Source: an uncultured Bacteroidales bacterium | GTDB taxonomy: Bacteria; Bacteroidota; Bacteroidia; Bacteroidales; F082 | Direction of reading: 5' to 3' | Assembly (NCBI GenBank): GCA_937896895.1 | Contig: CALBNV010000046.1 | Location: 1-64,000, forward strand | DNA length: 64,000 bases | In this document: positions 1 to 8,867 of the stretch, in pieces | Numbering within the stretch: position 1 is the first letter of the stretch | How the letters are laid out: every line of letters begins with the position of its first letter | Translations under genes and position numbers: made by a program | Notes under the pieces: model-generated | The model's database searches: none | Seen by the model: only the letters and a program-made list of their open reading frames with translations | Told to the model about the DNA's origin: nothing

Positions 1-334
1 GAGTTCCCTGAATATTGTTTGCACAATAGAAAAGAGGCATCTCTATACTTCTTGGCACACTTCCCCAAGCGGCTTCATTGAGGACGTAATCAATGCCCTC
101 GCAAGCCTTCATGCAAGTATCAAGGTCTTTGATATCACCTTTGACAAACTCGTAATTGGGATTGCTGATGAACAAATCAACATTGGCTTGTTTGCCAGTG
201 CTGAGGTCATCGAGACAACGAACCCTATACCCGAGGTTAAGAATAGCCTCACACAAATTAGAGCCAATGAAACCTGCTCCACCAGTTACTAAAAACTTGC
301 TCCCTTCGGGGAACTTAAGATGTTTGTATGCCAT
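1..334 (-). CDS. UDP-GlcNAc 4-epimerase-like SDR enzyme (TviC/WbpP type), partial
   Basis: This is the first 111 codons of an extended short-chain dehydrogenase; the rest lies beyond the left edge of the window. It begins MAYKHLKFPEGSKFLVTGGA, so it carries the Rossmann motif GGAGFIG at about residues 18-24. Almost every residue matches the complete epimerase at 16297-17271, including the SVPRSIEMP segment, so it is a paralogue within the same locus. The family interconverts UDP-GlcNAc and UDP-GalNAc (or the uronic acids) in the cytoplasm for polysaccharide assembly. The start ATG is at 332-334, at the same place as in the paralogue. The family is clear; exact substrate is inferred. Confidence 0.9.
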   Translation of the reverse strand, partial: MAYKHLKFPEGSKFLVTGGAGFIGSNLCEAILNLGYRVRCLDDLSTGKQANVDLFISNPNYEFVKGDIKDLDTCMKACEGIDYVLNEAAWGSVPRSIEMPLFYCANNIQGT

Positions 335-348
335 AAATTATTTTATCA

Positions 349-1530
349 TTAGATTCTCTTTCTATAGTTAGCTTGTGTTGGGTAAAATCCAGAATCAAGC
401 TTTCTCTTGCAATACTCTATAATTTCATCAGTGTATTCGCCAAAGAATGTCTTATACATTTGTATTGTGATTACTGTTTGCGCTTTTAAGTTAAACTCAA
501 CAATATGAGGTATATTATTCTTATCCAAAATAATATCCCAGGAAAGCACACGGTTCATCATATTATTTGATGCTGAAGAAAGTGCCAAATCAAGAATTTT
601 GTCGAAATTTGGAATGAACAAATTATTATTTTCAAGATTAATACCATTTACTTCCTTGAATTTATTCCTTGTTCCATTAGTTGCAAATTTTGCAAGTCTT
701 CCATCTTCGTAGATAGAGATTGCATAGCCGCCAGTTGAAACATTATCTCTAAAACTACCCACATCTCCAATTCGTAAACAACCACCCATAAAATGCATTG
801 AACCATCTTTCACTGAACGATATGTAAAAATACGGCAGGTACTATATGAAACTGGATTGAACTGTTTGAAGAAGTCAGATGGTTCTACACACTCTTGAAC
901 AATGAAATCAGAAGAATAGTATTTTTGCAAGAATTGAATATTCATCTCCTCACCATCATTACTTAGCCATTTGCCATCTTTTAGACAAAATAGACGAACC
1001 CCCTTTCCTTGTCCTGTTTCAACGGTCGGTTTAATGATGAATCGTCCTTGACGTGAAATCCTTTCATTCTTCAGCAATATCTTGTTCAACATTGCTTCAT
1101 CCATCTGAATATCTTTATAATCCTTGTCCATATAGTCTCCATTTATGTTGCGAAATATGCATAATGGCAGAACTGATGGCGAGAATAATTTTTCATACAT
1201 ATTCTTATTGCTATATACGGGAATGCTTGTTCTATCATTGATGATTGGGTCTATAATTGCGTGATAAATATCATCCGGCAAAATTCTAGGGTCATTACCT
1301 AAAAAATGTGAGTAAAAACGATAGAACTCTATTGATACATCTGGCGTTAGTTGCCGCCATTTTGTCAAAAACTCCTGCTCACCTGGTTGCGGGGAAAGAA
1401 TTATCCCTGCCTGGTTACAGGCTTTAAATAACACTTTCAGATGACTTTTATTCCATAATTTCAGCGATTTTCTGCGTATTCTGTCATAACGATAGTTATG
1501 AACCATTTTAATAAGATTTCTTTTTAACAT
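349..1530 (-). CDS. Sugar-transfer-associated ATP-grasp domain protein
   Basis: The 393-residue protein resembles the ATP-grasp family associated with sugar transfer (ATPgrasp_ST type), common in capsule and exopolysaccharide loci. Visible support is a nucleotide-binding stretch near residues 165-185 (FIIKPTVETGQGKGVRLF), the glycine-rich STGGYAISI loop near residue 265, and the metal-binding end VEFNLKAQ near residue 360. Such enzymes ligate a carboxylate to an amine at the expense of ATP; here the likely job is decorating a sugar, for example an amino-acid amide on a uronic acid, which is inference. Its start overlaps the flippase gene upstream by 23 bases, indicating co-translation. Confidence 0.75.
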   Translation of the reverse strand: MLKRNLIKMVHNYRYDRIRRKSLKLWNKSHLKVLFKACNQAGIILSPQPGEQEFLTKWRQLTPDVSIEFYRFYSHFLGNDPRILPDDIYHAIIDPIINDRTSIPVYSNKNMYEKLFSPSVLPLCIFRNINGDYMDKDYKDIQMDEAMLNKILLKNERISRQGRFIIKPTVETGQGKGVRLFCLKDGKWLSNDGEEMNIQFLQKYYSSDFIVQECVEPSDFFKQFNPVSYSTCRIFTYRSVKDGSMHFMGGCLRIGDVGSFRDNVSTGGYAISIYEDGRLAKFATNGTRNKFKEVNGINLENNNLFIPNFDKILDLALSSASNNMMNRVLSWDIILDKNNIPHIVEFNLKAQTVITIQMYKTFFGEYTDEIIEYCKRKLDSGFYPTQANYRKRI

Positions 1531-2992
1531 GGAGTTTTTTATTTAAATTGTTTATTACCGAGCCTAATAGTTGCTTTACTGTTTGAAGTTCTTCAAACCT
1601 AAATATTATTGAGCCAAACAGATATACGACGCCAAAAATAAAAATGTTGATTCCTCCTTGCACATACATGTTTGTATGAACCATGTAGCCAACAAAATAT
1701 GCAATTATGAATGATGTAATTGAAAGAAGCAAGATAGGTAGCAAATCACGTAATTGTCTCCAAAAGCCATATCCGATGTGCTTGGAAACAAGATATACAT
1801 TTATTAGATACATAAACCATATCTGAAGGACCATACCTGCAAGCAATCCCTTCATTCCAAACAGAGCCAAACCGCCTACAATCATTGCTATCCCAACAAT
1901 ACGTTTCAGTATCGTCCAATAAAACATTTCCCTGCTTTTACCTACTGCCGCTATTGCCTGATTGTTAGCAAATTGCAAACATCCAGCAATACCTGCAAGA
2001 CAAAGAATCTGGAAATAAGGCACGCTTGGCAGCCATTTTTCAGAATATAGCAAAACAAATAACGGCTTAGCCTCCAATATCATCAAAAACATCAATGGAA
2101 AAGTGAGATAAGCTATATTGCATGTCAGTTTCTTTATTGCTGTAATAAGTCGTTGTTTTTCATCTTGTAATTCGGCATATAGCGGTAATGTAATCTGAGA
2201 AAGAACATCATTGAAAGTACGAGAAACCAATAATTCGGTACTCCTGGCTTTTGAATAAAAGCCCATTGTTGCTGGATTATATAAACGTCCTATCAGAAGG
2301 CCTTGAATCTCATTACCAATAGATGAAACAACATTCATAGCCAGCATATACCCGCCAAAACCAAACAATTCCTTAAAGGATTTCTTTGAAAATATTAGAA
2401 GAGGAGCCCAATGGTTAGTTATCCAATAAATGACGGCTGGGATAAGAGCAGCAAGAATATGTTGCGTAACCAAAGCCCAAACTCCGAAACCGGAATATGC
2501 CATATAGATAGTAACACCCAAAGCCACAGTGCTAGTTAAAAGTGTCACAGTCGCAATTTTCTTGAATCTGAACTGCTTTTTCAGTTGATTGGTTTGTATT
2601 GTTGCAAATGCGTTTATAATTAATACAACCCCCTGAACACGAAGAACAGAAGCCAATATGTCCATATGGTAATAACGGGCTATTAGTGGCGCTGAGAAAA
2701 ATAAGACAGCATACATTAATAACGACATTCCAAGGTTGAAGAAGAATATCGTTGAATAGTCTTCTCTTGTAGGTCTTTTTTTCTGAATCAACGCAGAGCC
2801 AAAGCCAGCGTCAATAAACACATTCGCAATGCTCATAAATATGGCGAGCATTCCTATGCAACCATAATCCGCAGGATCCAGTAATCGAGCAAGAACAATA
2901 CCCGAGATAAACTGGATGAAAGAGCCAGCAAACTTCTGAATTGTTGTCCAAATGACACTCGAAAAAGCTTTCTGTTTTATATTTTCAGCCAT
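1508..2992 (-). CDS. wzx: Polysaccharide flippase, Wzx/TuaB-like
   Basis: The 494-residue protein is almost entirely hydrophobic helices, 12 to 14 of them, and starts with a segment typical of the Wzx/WzxC/TuaB branch of the MOP exporter superfamily (FSSVIWTTIQKFAGSFIQFI, then GIVLARLLDPADYG). These proteins flip undecaprenyl-linked repeat units across the inner membrane before polymerisation. Its length is normal for the family. It lies in the minus-strand polysaccharide run and its 3' end overlaps the ATP-grasp gene. No polymerase (Wzy) is seen next to it. Confidence 0.9.
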   Translation of the reverse strand: MAENIKQKAFSSVIWTTIQKFAGSFIQFISGIVLARLLDPADYGCIGMLAIFMSIANVFIDAGFGSALIQKKRPTREDYSTIFFFNLGMSLLMYAVLFFSAPLIARYYHMDILASVLRVQGVVLIINAFATIQTNQLKKQFRFKKIATVTLLTSTVALGVTIYMAYSGFGVWALVTQHILAALIPAVIYWITNHWAPLLIFSKKSFKELFGFGGYMLAMNVVSSIGNEIQGLLIGRLYNPATMGFYSKARSTELLVSRTFNDVLSQITLPLYAELQDEKQRLITAIKKLTCNIAYLTFPLMFLMILEAKPLFVLLYSEKWLPSVPYFQILCLAGIAGCLQFANNQAIAAVGKSREMFYWTILKRIVGIAMIVGGLALFGMKGLLAGMVLQIWFMYLINVYLVSKHIGYGFWRQLRDLLPILLLSITSFIIAYFVGYMVHTNMYVQGGINIFIFGVVYLFGSIIFRFEELQTVKQLLGSVINNLNKKLHVKKKSY

Positions 2993-3081
2993 ATAACAAT
3001 TATTGCTTATAAAATTGTAATACTAAATGACATTTTCGAATGCCAATAAAAATTTAACCTACACGCTTATTGTCCATCAAA

Positions 3082-3477
3082 TCATATAGCCATAACATCC
3101 CCTTCGCTTAACGGCTCATACGCGCCATCCTTACTTTCAAAAAGTACAGTATCTGGCTCCAGACATTCAAGACTATGCCATCTGCCCTTCTCCACTTGGA
3201 CTACAGGATTTTCTCCTCCTGGAACCATAAGAACCTCTTCGGTGACATTGCCTTCATTATCATAGAACCGTTCAATAAGGCTCCCCCGAACAATAACCAC
3301 CGTCTCCGACGACTTCCTATGCCTGTGAATCGGCATCACCGTCCCTGGCTCAAGAGCGTTGAGCATTCTTTGACTATTATCCTCTGGCGTATTCCGCAGG
3401 TCATACGCCTGCCTCAGCCGAGGCGAAGCCTTGGCTTGGGCGGAAAGGGTGTCTAGAAGGGATTGGGAGATTAACAT
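3082..3477 (-). CDS. wbuC: WbuC family cupin, copy 1
   Basis: The 131-residue single-domain cupin has the metal-site residues expected in WbuC: the PIHRHRKSSET stretch near residues 49-59 and the later WHSLECLEPDTV stretch near residue 100. WbuC proteins are found in many O-antigen and capsule loci next to L-FucNAc genes; their biochemical role is not settled. Only 6 bases separate it from the 666-residue membrane protein gene upstream, so the two are probably co-transcribed. It is nearly identical to the second copy at 12876-13268 and related to the remnant at 14638-14836, so it has been duplicated inside this locus. Confidence 0.9.
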   Translation of the reverse strand: MLISQSLLDTLSAQAKASPRLRQAYDLRNTPEDNSQRMLNALEPGTVMPIHRHRKSSETVVIVRGSLIERFYDNEGNVTEEVLMVPGGENPVVQVEKGRWHSLECLEPDTVLFESKDGAYEPLSEGDVMAI

Positions 3478-3483
3478 ATTTTC

Positions 3484-5484
3484 TTATCGATGTTCATTAT
3501 TAGAAGGAATCTCAAAATCAACTTTCACCGAATCACTTTTCGTGGCAGTATCTGGAGATACAATTTGCATCTGCTCAGTATTATCAGTCGCATCAACATT
3601 TATTCTGCATCCGCCCCAATCCGCAAAAATTCCCAACCCTGTCATTGCTAGTATAATCACCAACACAATCGAATATACGATATCCCTTGCGTCCCACTCT
3701 TTACGAGACACAAAACAATTACGTACAAACAATGCAACCAGCCCCAATGCTGAAGCAAACATTATCATAAAGATAGTCGCATCTTTGACTGTTGTTGCAC
3801 CTGTAAATATTTGAATTGTTCCAGAAGCAAAAACAACAATCGCCGAAAAAATCGACAAGATTTGAATCGAATTCTTGAGATTGTCACTAAGTTCAGATTT
3901 AAATTTTGAGTCTAAATCACTAAGTACTTTATCCGTGTTATTCTTCTGCTTTTCGATTGCATCCTCCGTTTCTTTTTTTAAACCTGATACATCAAGAAGT
4001 CCATCTTTCATAACCAGGCTTGCTTCAACAACAGATCTAAGACGTATGTAGTCCTCTTTTAATTCCTCCACTTGTCTCAAAGCCTTAGAATAATCTACGG
4101 GAACTATATAAGAAGTTGATACAAATATTTTGATAGTACTATCTAGGGGGTCTGATTTGAACTCCTCATAACACTCACTTATCTCAGGCATAAAGGGTAT
4201 AAAACTTGTCGCATCGCGACTCCTTTCATACAATTTATTCTCCGCCTTGGTAATATTGTCTTTCAATCGTTCCAGATATTCTCTTAGGCACTCTTCGATG
4301 ACTTTCTTTTCAATCTGATTATTTATATAATCTCTGTACCAACATGCTGTTTTATAAAAACAGAAATGATTTCCTATGCCAGCTTGATTTTGACTAGATA
4401 TAGCTTCCTTTGATAGAATATCGACCTTAGACGGAGTTAAATTCTCATTTTTAAGAATATACGAAAAATGGCAGTTTTTCAAATAGCTGAGATTAACCTT
4501 GCGTCTATGGATATCCTCTGTAGAGATACCTTTGGTTTCTTGGCTAATATAAGTGGCATAATCATCGACCAATTTCTTTAGTGAAGCCTCATCTAATGCA
4601 ATGTTCTTATAATAATGGCATGCGACAAAAAAGTCAAAAGAAGAATGAGGTTGCTCTATTCTATGAAAGTAACTTGAAACATTCTGTTCATATTTCTTAA
4701 TGTCACGAGTATTAATTTCGCGTAACTTCTTGCTTACATAACCTATTTCATCAACCTTAAGGTCTATATCTTCAAAGTGACCATTGTCATAATTGAATGC
4801 GTCAAGCAAACCGCCTATCTCATCTTTATAGTAAAACTTTGCCTCAAGTATTTTACATCTATGCAAAAGAGCATCCAAATAAGATTCCTGGATGTCTTTC
4901 TTTAATGCACTGAGCTTACAAAACAAATCGTTGATTTCATGAAAGGAATAATTTCTCAATGATAATTCTCTGTCGAATAACATCAAGTCCAAATTGAGTT
5001 GAAAAACCTTTGATGCATTCTTTAGTTCTAATCCATTATACTCTTTATCCGAACTGCTTACATTCGAGTTGAAACCAATAAGGAATTTGTGCGGCTCATT
5101 TATACTTCTGTCATAAAGGTTTATTTGATGGATATATGCATTGATATCGTGTTTGATGAACGAAACATATCGATAGAATTTTTGTGCCTCCTGAAGATAC
5201 AACTCGGAATCTGAAAAAGATTCAGCACATTGTTCGAGTTTTGTAACAGTTCCTGATAACTTGTCTTTTAATGACGCATCAGAAATATAATCTGCCTCTA
5301 AAACAGACAAATTCAACTGCTTATAAAGGTCATTTGCGTATTTTTTCAAACTCGCAAAGAATACTACTCTCTCATTCTCTTGAGCAGATTCCGCTGCTTC
5401 AATATGCCCTTCATGTTTTTCCACATAAAGATCAACTGAAGATGTTATTTCATCTATTATTTTTGATATTTCTTCAAAATGCAT
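3484..5484 (-). CDS. Large helical protein with three C-terminal membrane helices, unknown function
   Basis: I do not recognise this 666-residue protein. The first roughly 535 residues are charged and read as mostly helical, with coiled-coil-like stretches (for example near residues 480-535). Three hydrophobic helices follow at about 540-561, 568-588 and 601-620, then a polar tail rich in D, T and S. It starts 8 bases after the stop of a Panacea-domain gene, and wbuC follows 6 bases after its own stop. That context suggests it is the effector or toxin partner of the Panacea protein rather than a polysaccharide enzyme, but it is much larger than typical toxins. It could also be an uncharacterised membrane sensor. 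Confidence 0.6.
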   Translation of the reverse strand: MHFEEISKIIDEITSSVDLYVEKHEGHIEAAESAQENERVVFFASLKKYANDLYKQLNLSVLEADYISDASLKDKLSGTVTKLEQCAESFSDSELYLQEAQKFYRYVSFIKHDINAYIHQINLYDRSINEPHKFLIGFNSNVSSSDKEYNGLELKNASKVFQLNLDLMLFDRELSLRNYSFHEINDLFCKLSALKKDIQESYLDALLHRCKILEAKFYYKDEIGGLLDAFNYDNGHFEDIDLKVDEIGYVSKKLREINTRDIKKYEQNVSSYFHRIEQPHSSFDFFVACHYYKNIALDEASLKKLVDDYATYISQETKGISTEDIHRRKVNLSYLKNCHFSYILKNENLTPSKVDILSKEAISSQNQAGIGNHFCFYKTACWYRDYINNQIEKKVIEECLREYLERLKDNITKAENKLYERSRDATSFIPFMPEISECYEEFKSDPLDSTIKIFVSTSYIVPVDYSKALRQVEELKEDYIRLRSVVEASLVMKDGLLDVSGLKKETEDAIEKQKNNTDKVLSDLDSKFKSELSDNLKNSIQILSIFSAIVVFASGTIQIFTGATTVKDATIFMIMFASALGLVALFVRNCFVSRKEWDARDIVYSIVLVIILAMTGLGIFADWGGCRINVDATDNTEQMQIVSPDTATKSDSVKVDFEIPSNNEHR

Positions 5485-5491
5485 ATCTCAG

Positions 5492-6046
5492 CTACCGATA
5501 ATAAACTTTTGACATTTTAATTACATCAGCCGGCATCTTGCGACTAAGGCTGCCAAAGGATTGGGCTTCGTTGAAGGTTATTCTCCAAGAATCGGCCTTA
5601 TGAGACAGCTCTACAAGTTCAAATGCCCCCATATTAAAAATAGAAGGATTGATGGCTTTTAGTTTATCTATTGATTCATCAATAACGCTCGTTATATCCT
5701 GCTGCAACGAGTAATCGAATTGAGCATCGTCTCGGGCCAATAATTGGTTGCCTAAAATCTTATAATTAATAAGTCTGTCCAGATTATCGTAAACATCGCT
5801 TTCAACTGGTCCATAAGGCATTGCATAAAAATTATTGAAAACATTATCCAAAAGATACCATTCCTTGACATTAAGCGTAGTTACAAAAAATAAGATTTTC
5901 ATAAGTTTCAATTTGCTCAAATTACATTTTGAGCATGATTCGCGAATGACTTCTGTCTCATTATCCGAATTGCTATTTCTGTAGCATTTTTTGATAACGG
6001 ATGTAATCAAATAATCGAAATAATTGATTTTCTCTTCTATTTCCAT
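5492..6046 (-). CDS. Panacea (DUF4065/SocA-like) domain protein, putative antitoxin
   Basis: The 184-residue protein shows the pattern of the Panacea antitoxin domain: KLMKILFFVTTL (about residues 46-57), then a W and an aromatic cluster (NNFYAMPYGPVESDVYDNL, about 69-87), and the late motif LVELSHKADSWRITF (about 141-155). Panacea domains act as antitoxins for many unrelated toxins, usually encoded next door. Here the neighbour 8 bases downstream is the 666-residue membrane protein, so the pair forms a bicistronic cassette inserted between fcl and wbuC. Length fits a single-domain antitoxin. The domain call rests on motif reading only. Confidence 0.65.
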   Translation of the reverse strand: MEIEEKINYFDYLITSVIKKCYRNSNSDNETEVIRESCSKCNLSKLKLMKILFFVTTLNVKEWYLLDNVFNNFYAMPYGPVESDVYDNLDRLINYKILGNQLLARDDAQFDYSLQQDITSVIDESIDKLKAINPSIFNMGAFELVELSHKADSWRITFNEAQSFGSLSRKMPADVIKMSKVYYR

Positions 6047-6069
6047 AAGTGTAAATTTTATTCAATAGC

Positions 6070-6095
6070 CTCTGCGACCATCGGGAGCAGTGGCG
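6070..6095. repeat. 26-bp repeat shared with 13392-13417, decayed gene end
   Basis: These 26 bases match 13392-13417 at 25 positions. On the minus strand both can be read as the end of a protein containing ATAPDGRR followed closely by a Y, which suggests two decayed copies of one gene's 3' end. This copy lies just upstream of the Panacea cassette; the other lies between the Cas2-like cassette and wbuC copy 2. A second shared 15-mer, CAAGTGTCAACCGTC, lies within about 90 bases of each copy but in a different order. Confidence 0.7.
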
Positions 6096-6173
6096 GTCTC
6101 TTGCGAGCCCCCGAAGAGCACTCTTGCGGCTGTTGGCCGATGGGTGCGTGGGGCGTCAAGTGTCAACCGTCAA

Positions 6174-7115
6174 CTATCTCTCCGCCCTCATCGGATTCTC
6201 CAGAAAATCTTTATAAGCCAGCCTAATACCGTCTTCCAGTTCCGTCTTATACTCCCACCCGAGTGCCTTCGCCTTGCTCACATCCAGCAACTTGCGCGGA
6301 GTGCCGTTCGGCCTCGAAGTATCCCACTTAATCTCCCCTTCATACCCCACAACCTTTGCCACAAGCTCAGTGAGGGCCTTAATGGTCAGCTCCTTCCCCG
6401 TCCCAGCGTTAACCGTTTCATTCCCGGAATAATTCTCCATCAGGAACACGCAGAGGTTCGCCAAATCATCCACATAGAGGAACTCCCTCAGCGGTGAACC
6501 ATCGCCCCAGCAGGTGACTTCCTTCAGACCGGCAAGCTTTGCCTCGTGGAAGCGACGGATGAGGGCCGGAAGCACGTGGGAGTGCTCGGGATGGTAGTTG
6601 TCGTTGGGGCCATATAAGTTGGTTGGCATCACGGAGATGTAGTCCGTACCGTACTGGCGGTTGAGGAACTCGCAATACTTGAGGCCGCTGATTTTCGCGA
6701 GCGCATACGCCTCGTTGGTCTTCTCCAGTTCGGAGGTCAGAAGGCAGCTCTCCGGCATAGGCTGGGGAGCCATCCTCGGATAGATACAACTGCTGCCCAA
6801 GAATTCGAGTTTCTTGCAGCCGTTCTTCCAAGCAGCGTGGATGACATTCATCTCCAGTATCATATTGTCGTACATAAAGTCGGCAAGGGCACTCTGGTTG
6901 GCGATGATGCCTCCGACTTTGGCTGCGGCAAGGAAGACGTATTCGGGCTTTTCCGCCTCGAAGAAGGCCTCGACCTGCTCCTGACGGCAGAGGTCGAGTT
7001 CCTTGTGGGTGCGGGTGATTATGTTGTTGTAGCCTTGTCTTTCCAGTTCACGCACAATGGCGCTCCCCACCATTCCGCAGTGGCCGGCTACATAGATCTT
7101 TGAATCTTTATTCAT
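6174..7115 (-). CDS. fcl: GDP-L-fucose synthase
   Basis: The 313-residue protein is a bifunctional epimerase/reductase of the extended SDR family and makes GDP-L-fucose from GDP-4-keto-6-deoxymannose with NADPH. Visible features are the N-terminal nucleotide motif AGHCGMVGSAI, the YALAKISGLKYCE segment carrying the YxxxK catalytic pair, and PTNLYGPNDNYHPEHSHVLPA, typical of Fcl/WcaG. Length is normal. It sits downstream of gmd, its pathway partner, with a four-helix-bundle gene between them. In the first motif a cysteine stands where GHRGMVGSA usually has arginine. Confidence 0.95.
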   Translation of the reverse strand: MNKDSKIYVAGHCGMVGSAIVRELERQGYNNIITRTHKELDLCRQEQVEAFFEAEKPEYVFLAAAKVGGIIANQSALADFMYDNMILEMNVIHAAWKNGCKKLEFLGSSCIYPRMAPQPMPESCLLTSELEKTNEAYALAKISGLKYCEFLNRQYGTDYISVMPTNLYGPNDNYHPEHSHVLPALIRRFHEAKLAGLKEVTCWGDGSPLREFLYVDDLANLCVFLMENYSGNETVNAGTGKELTIKALTELVAKVVGYEGEIKWDTSRPNGTPRKLLDVSKAKALGWEYKTELEDGIRLAYKDFLENPMRAER

Positions 7116-7140
7116 AATAAAAATTAGTTTAGTGTTTAAT

Positions 7141-7155
7141 GTTGAGAGTTTAGAG
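7141..7155. repeat. Left arm of inverted repeat bounding a four-helix-bundle gene
   Basis: GTTGAGAGTTTAGAG here is the reverse complement of 7625-7639 with one mismatch (14 of 15). The two arms enclose the single gene at 7221-7583. More GAGAGTT/AACTCTC words occur around both arms, so the ends could pair in DNA or RNA in several registers. Confidence 0.75.
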
Positions 7156-7220
7156 TCAGTTGTGATAGTTTAGGGTTTTTAGTTTCTGAACTTTCAACTC
7201 TTGAACTGTCTTTCAACTCT

Positions 7221-7583
7221 CTAAGCCGTCTTATAGGATTTTTGCAGTCCGGAAAGCAAACGAGCTACTTCTTCGATTAACTGATCCATACTTAACCTGT
7301 CATCTGCTGTAATATAGCCAAGTTCTTCGGCTATTTCAAACTGTGATGACACCTCCATCAACGAACCATACGACACCTCAATGAAATGAGATTTGTCTTT
7401 CACTGAATAGCGATTGACTCCTTCTGCTATATTTGAAGTAATGGAAACAGAAGCTCTTCTCAATTGGTCGCTCATTGCATAACGTTCTTCTACAGGAAAC
7501 TTCTTGAGAAGCTTATAAGTATGTTTGACAACTTCCTTCGCTTTCTGATAAGCTACTAATTTACGATATCCAAAGATTTCCAT
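7221..7583 (-). CDS. Four-helix-bundle protein (23S rRNA intervening-sequence protein family)
   Basis: The 120-residue protein matches the S23/IVP four-helix-bundle family: FGYRKLVAYQKAKEVV at the N-terminus, SDQLRRASVSITSNIAEG in the middle and a final helix with GLQKSYK. Family members are encoded in intervening sequences of 23S rRNA genes and also as free-standing genes; they are small cytosolic oligomers that probably bind nucleic acid. It interrupts the gmd-fcl pair and has no evident role in sugar synthesis. It lies between inverted repeats at 7141-7155 and 7625-7639, which suggests a hitchhiking element. Confidence 0.9.
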   Translation of the reverse strand: MEIFGYRKLVAYQKAKEVVKHTYKLLKKFPVEERYAMSDQLRRASVSITSNIAEGVNRYSVKDKSHFIEVSYGSLMEVSSQFEIAEELGYITADDRLSMDQLIEEVARLLSGLQKSYKTA

Positions 7584-7624
7584 TACTTACTATTTTAACT
7601 CTCAACTTGAAAACTGTCTCTCAA

Positions 7625-7639
7625 CTCTACACTCTCAAC
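7625..7639. repeat. Right arm of inverted repeat bounding a four-helix-bundle gene
   Basis: CTCTACACTCTCAAC pairs with 7141-7155 at 14 of 15 positions. It lies just upstream (in the minus-strand sense) of the four-helix-bundle start codon, between that gene and the gmd stop. Confidence 0.75.
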
Positions 7640-7718
7640 TTTATTTAACAATTCCCTTTTCAAGATATTCCGCAAGGTTGGTTCTCGGTTTGGCGTCGGT
7701 TCGCGTTTTGCGCAAGTT

Positions 7719-8792
7719 TTACATCTGCGATTTGAGGTAGAGTTTGCGGACAAACTTCATGTCGTGGTCTGTCATTATCTTCACAAGCTGCTCGAAGCTG
7801 GTCTTTGTCGGATTCCAGCCGAGGAGGGTCTTGGCTTTGGTGGGGTCGCCGAGGAGCTGCTCGACTTCTGCGGGACGGAAGTATTTGGGATCGACTTCGA
7901 CGAGAACTTTTCCGGTCTTGGTGTCTATTCCCTTCTCGTTCACGCCTTCGCCTTCCCATTTCAGCTCGATGCCAACGTTCTTGAACGCGAGTGTTGCGAA
8001 CTCACGCACTGTGTGGTATTCGCCGGTTGCGATGACGAAGTCTTCGGGCTTCTCCTGCTGGAGGATGAGCCACATACATTCCACATAGTCCTTGGCATAG
8101 CCCCAGTCACGGAGTGAGTTGAGGTTGCCGAGATAGAGTTTGTCCTGAAAACCTTGTGCGATGCGGGCTGCGGCAAGGGTGATTTTGCGGGTGACGAAGG
8201 TCTCTCCCCTGCGCTCGGATTCGTGATTGAAAAGGATGCCGTTGACTGCGAACATTCCATACGACTCGCGGTAGTTCTTGGTTATCCAGAATCCATACTG
8301 TTTTGCCACTCCGTACGGGCTTCTCGGATAGAAAGGAGTTGTCTCCTTCTGAGGCACTTCCTGCACGAGACCGAAGAGTTCGGAGGTGGAAGCCTGATAT
8401 ATCTTGCATTTCTTTTCGAGTCCGAGTATGCGCACTGCTTCGAGGAGCCTCAACACACCGGTCGCATCGGCTTCGGCCGTGTATTCGGGGCAGTCGAAGG
8501 ACACCTTCACGTGACTCTGTGCGGCAAGGTTGTAGATTTCGTCCGGCTGAACGGTCTGGATGATGCGCACGAGGGAACTGCTGTCGGTCATATCTCCGTA
8601 GTGAAGGTTGACAAGGCGCTTCTGCTTCATATCCCTCACCCATTCGTCGAGGTAGAGGTGCTCGATGCGGCCCGTATTGAACGAGCTGCTGCGGCGGATG
8701 ATGCCGTGGACTTCATATCCTTTTTCCAATAGGAACTCTGCCAGGAAGCTTCCGTCCTGACCTGTGATGCCTGTGATAAGTGCTGTTTTCAT
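7719..8792 (-). CDS. gmd: GDP-mannose 4,6-dehydratase
   Basis: The 357-residue SDR enzyme dehydrates GDP-D-mannose to GDP-4-keto-6-deoxymannose, the first step toward GDP-L-fucose. The N-terminus has GITGQDGSFLAEFLL, followed by IIRRSSSFNTGRI, and the catalytic segment is YPRSPYGVAKQYGFW. All are diagnostic for Gmd, and length is typical. It precedes fcl in the transcription direction, separated by the inserted four-helix-bundle gene. The segment around its stop codon, with the word TTCGCGTTTTGCGCAA, resembles the segment at the end of the upstream fnlA gene. Confidence 0.96.
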   Translation of the reverse strand: MKTALITGITGQDGSFLAEFLLEKGYEVHGIIRRSSSFNTGRIEHLYLDEWVRDMKQKRLVNLHYGDMTDSSSLVRIIQTVQPDEIYNLAAQSHVKVSFDCPEYTAEADATGVLRLLEAVRILGLEKKCKIYQASTSELFGLVQEVPQKETTPFYPRSPYGVAKQYGFWITKNYRESYGMFAVNGILFNHESERRGETFVTRKITLAAARIAQGFQDKLYLGNLNSLRDWGYAKDYVECMWLILQQEKPEDFVIATGEYHTVREFATLAFKNVGIELKWEGEGVNEKGIDTKTGKVLVEVDPKYFRPAEVEQLLGDPTKAKTLLGWNPTKTSFEQLVKIMTDHDMKFVRKLYLKSQM

Positions 8793-8867
8793 TTATATGT
8801 CTATTTACTATTTATTTTTCTCTTGCATTTTGCGCATCAGGCGAGTCATTCGCGTTTCGCGCAATTT

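Noticed and set aside
8107..8732. Long open frames overlapping gmd on both strands.
   Set aside because: They are shadows of the gmd gene; composition is dominated by arginine, serine or other biased residues.
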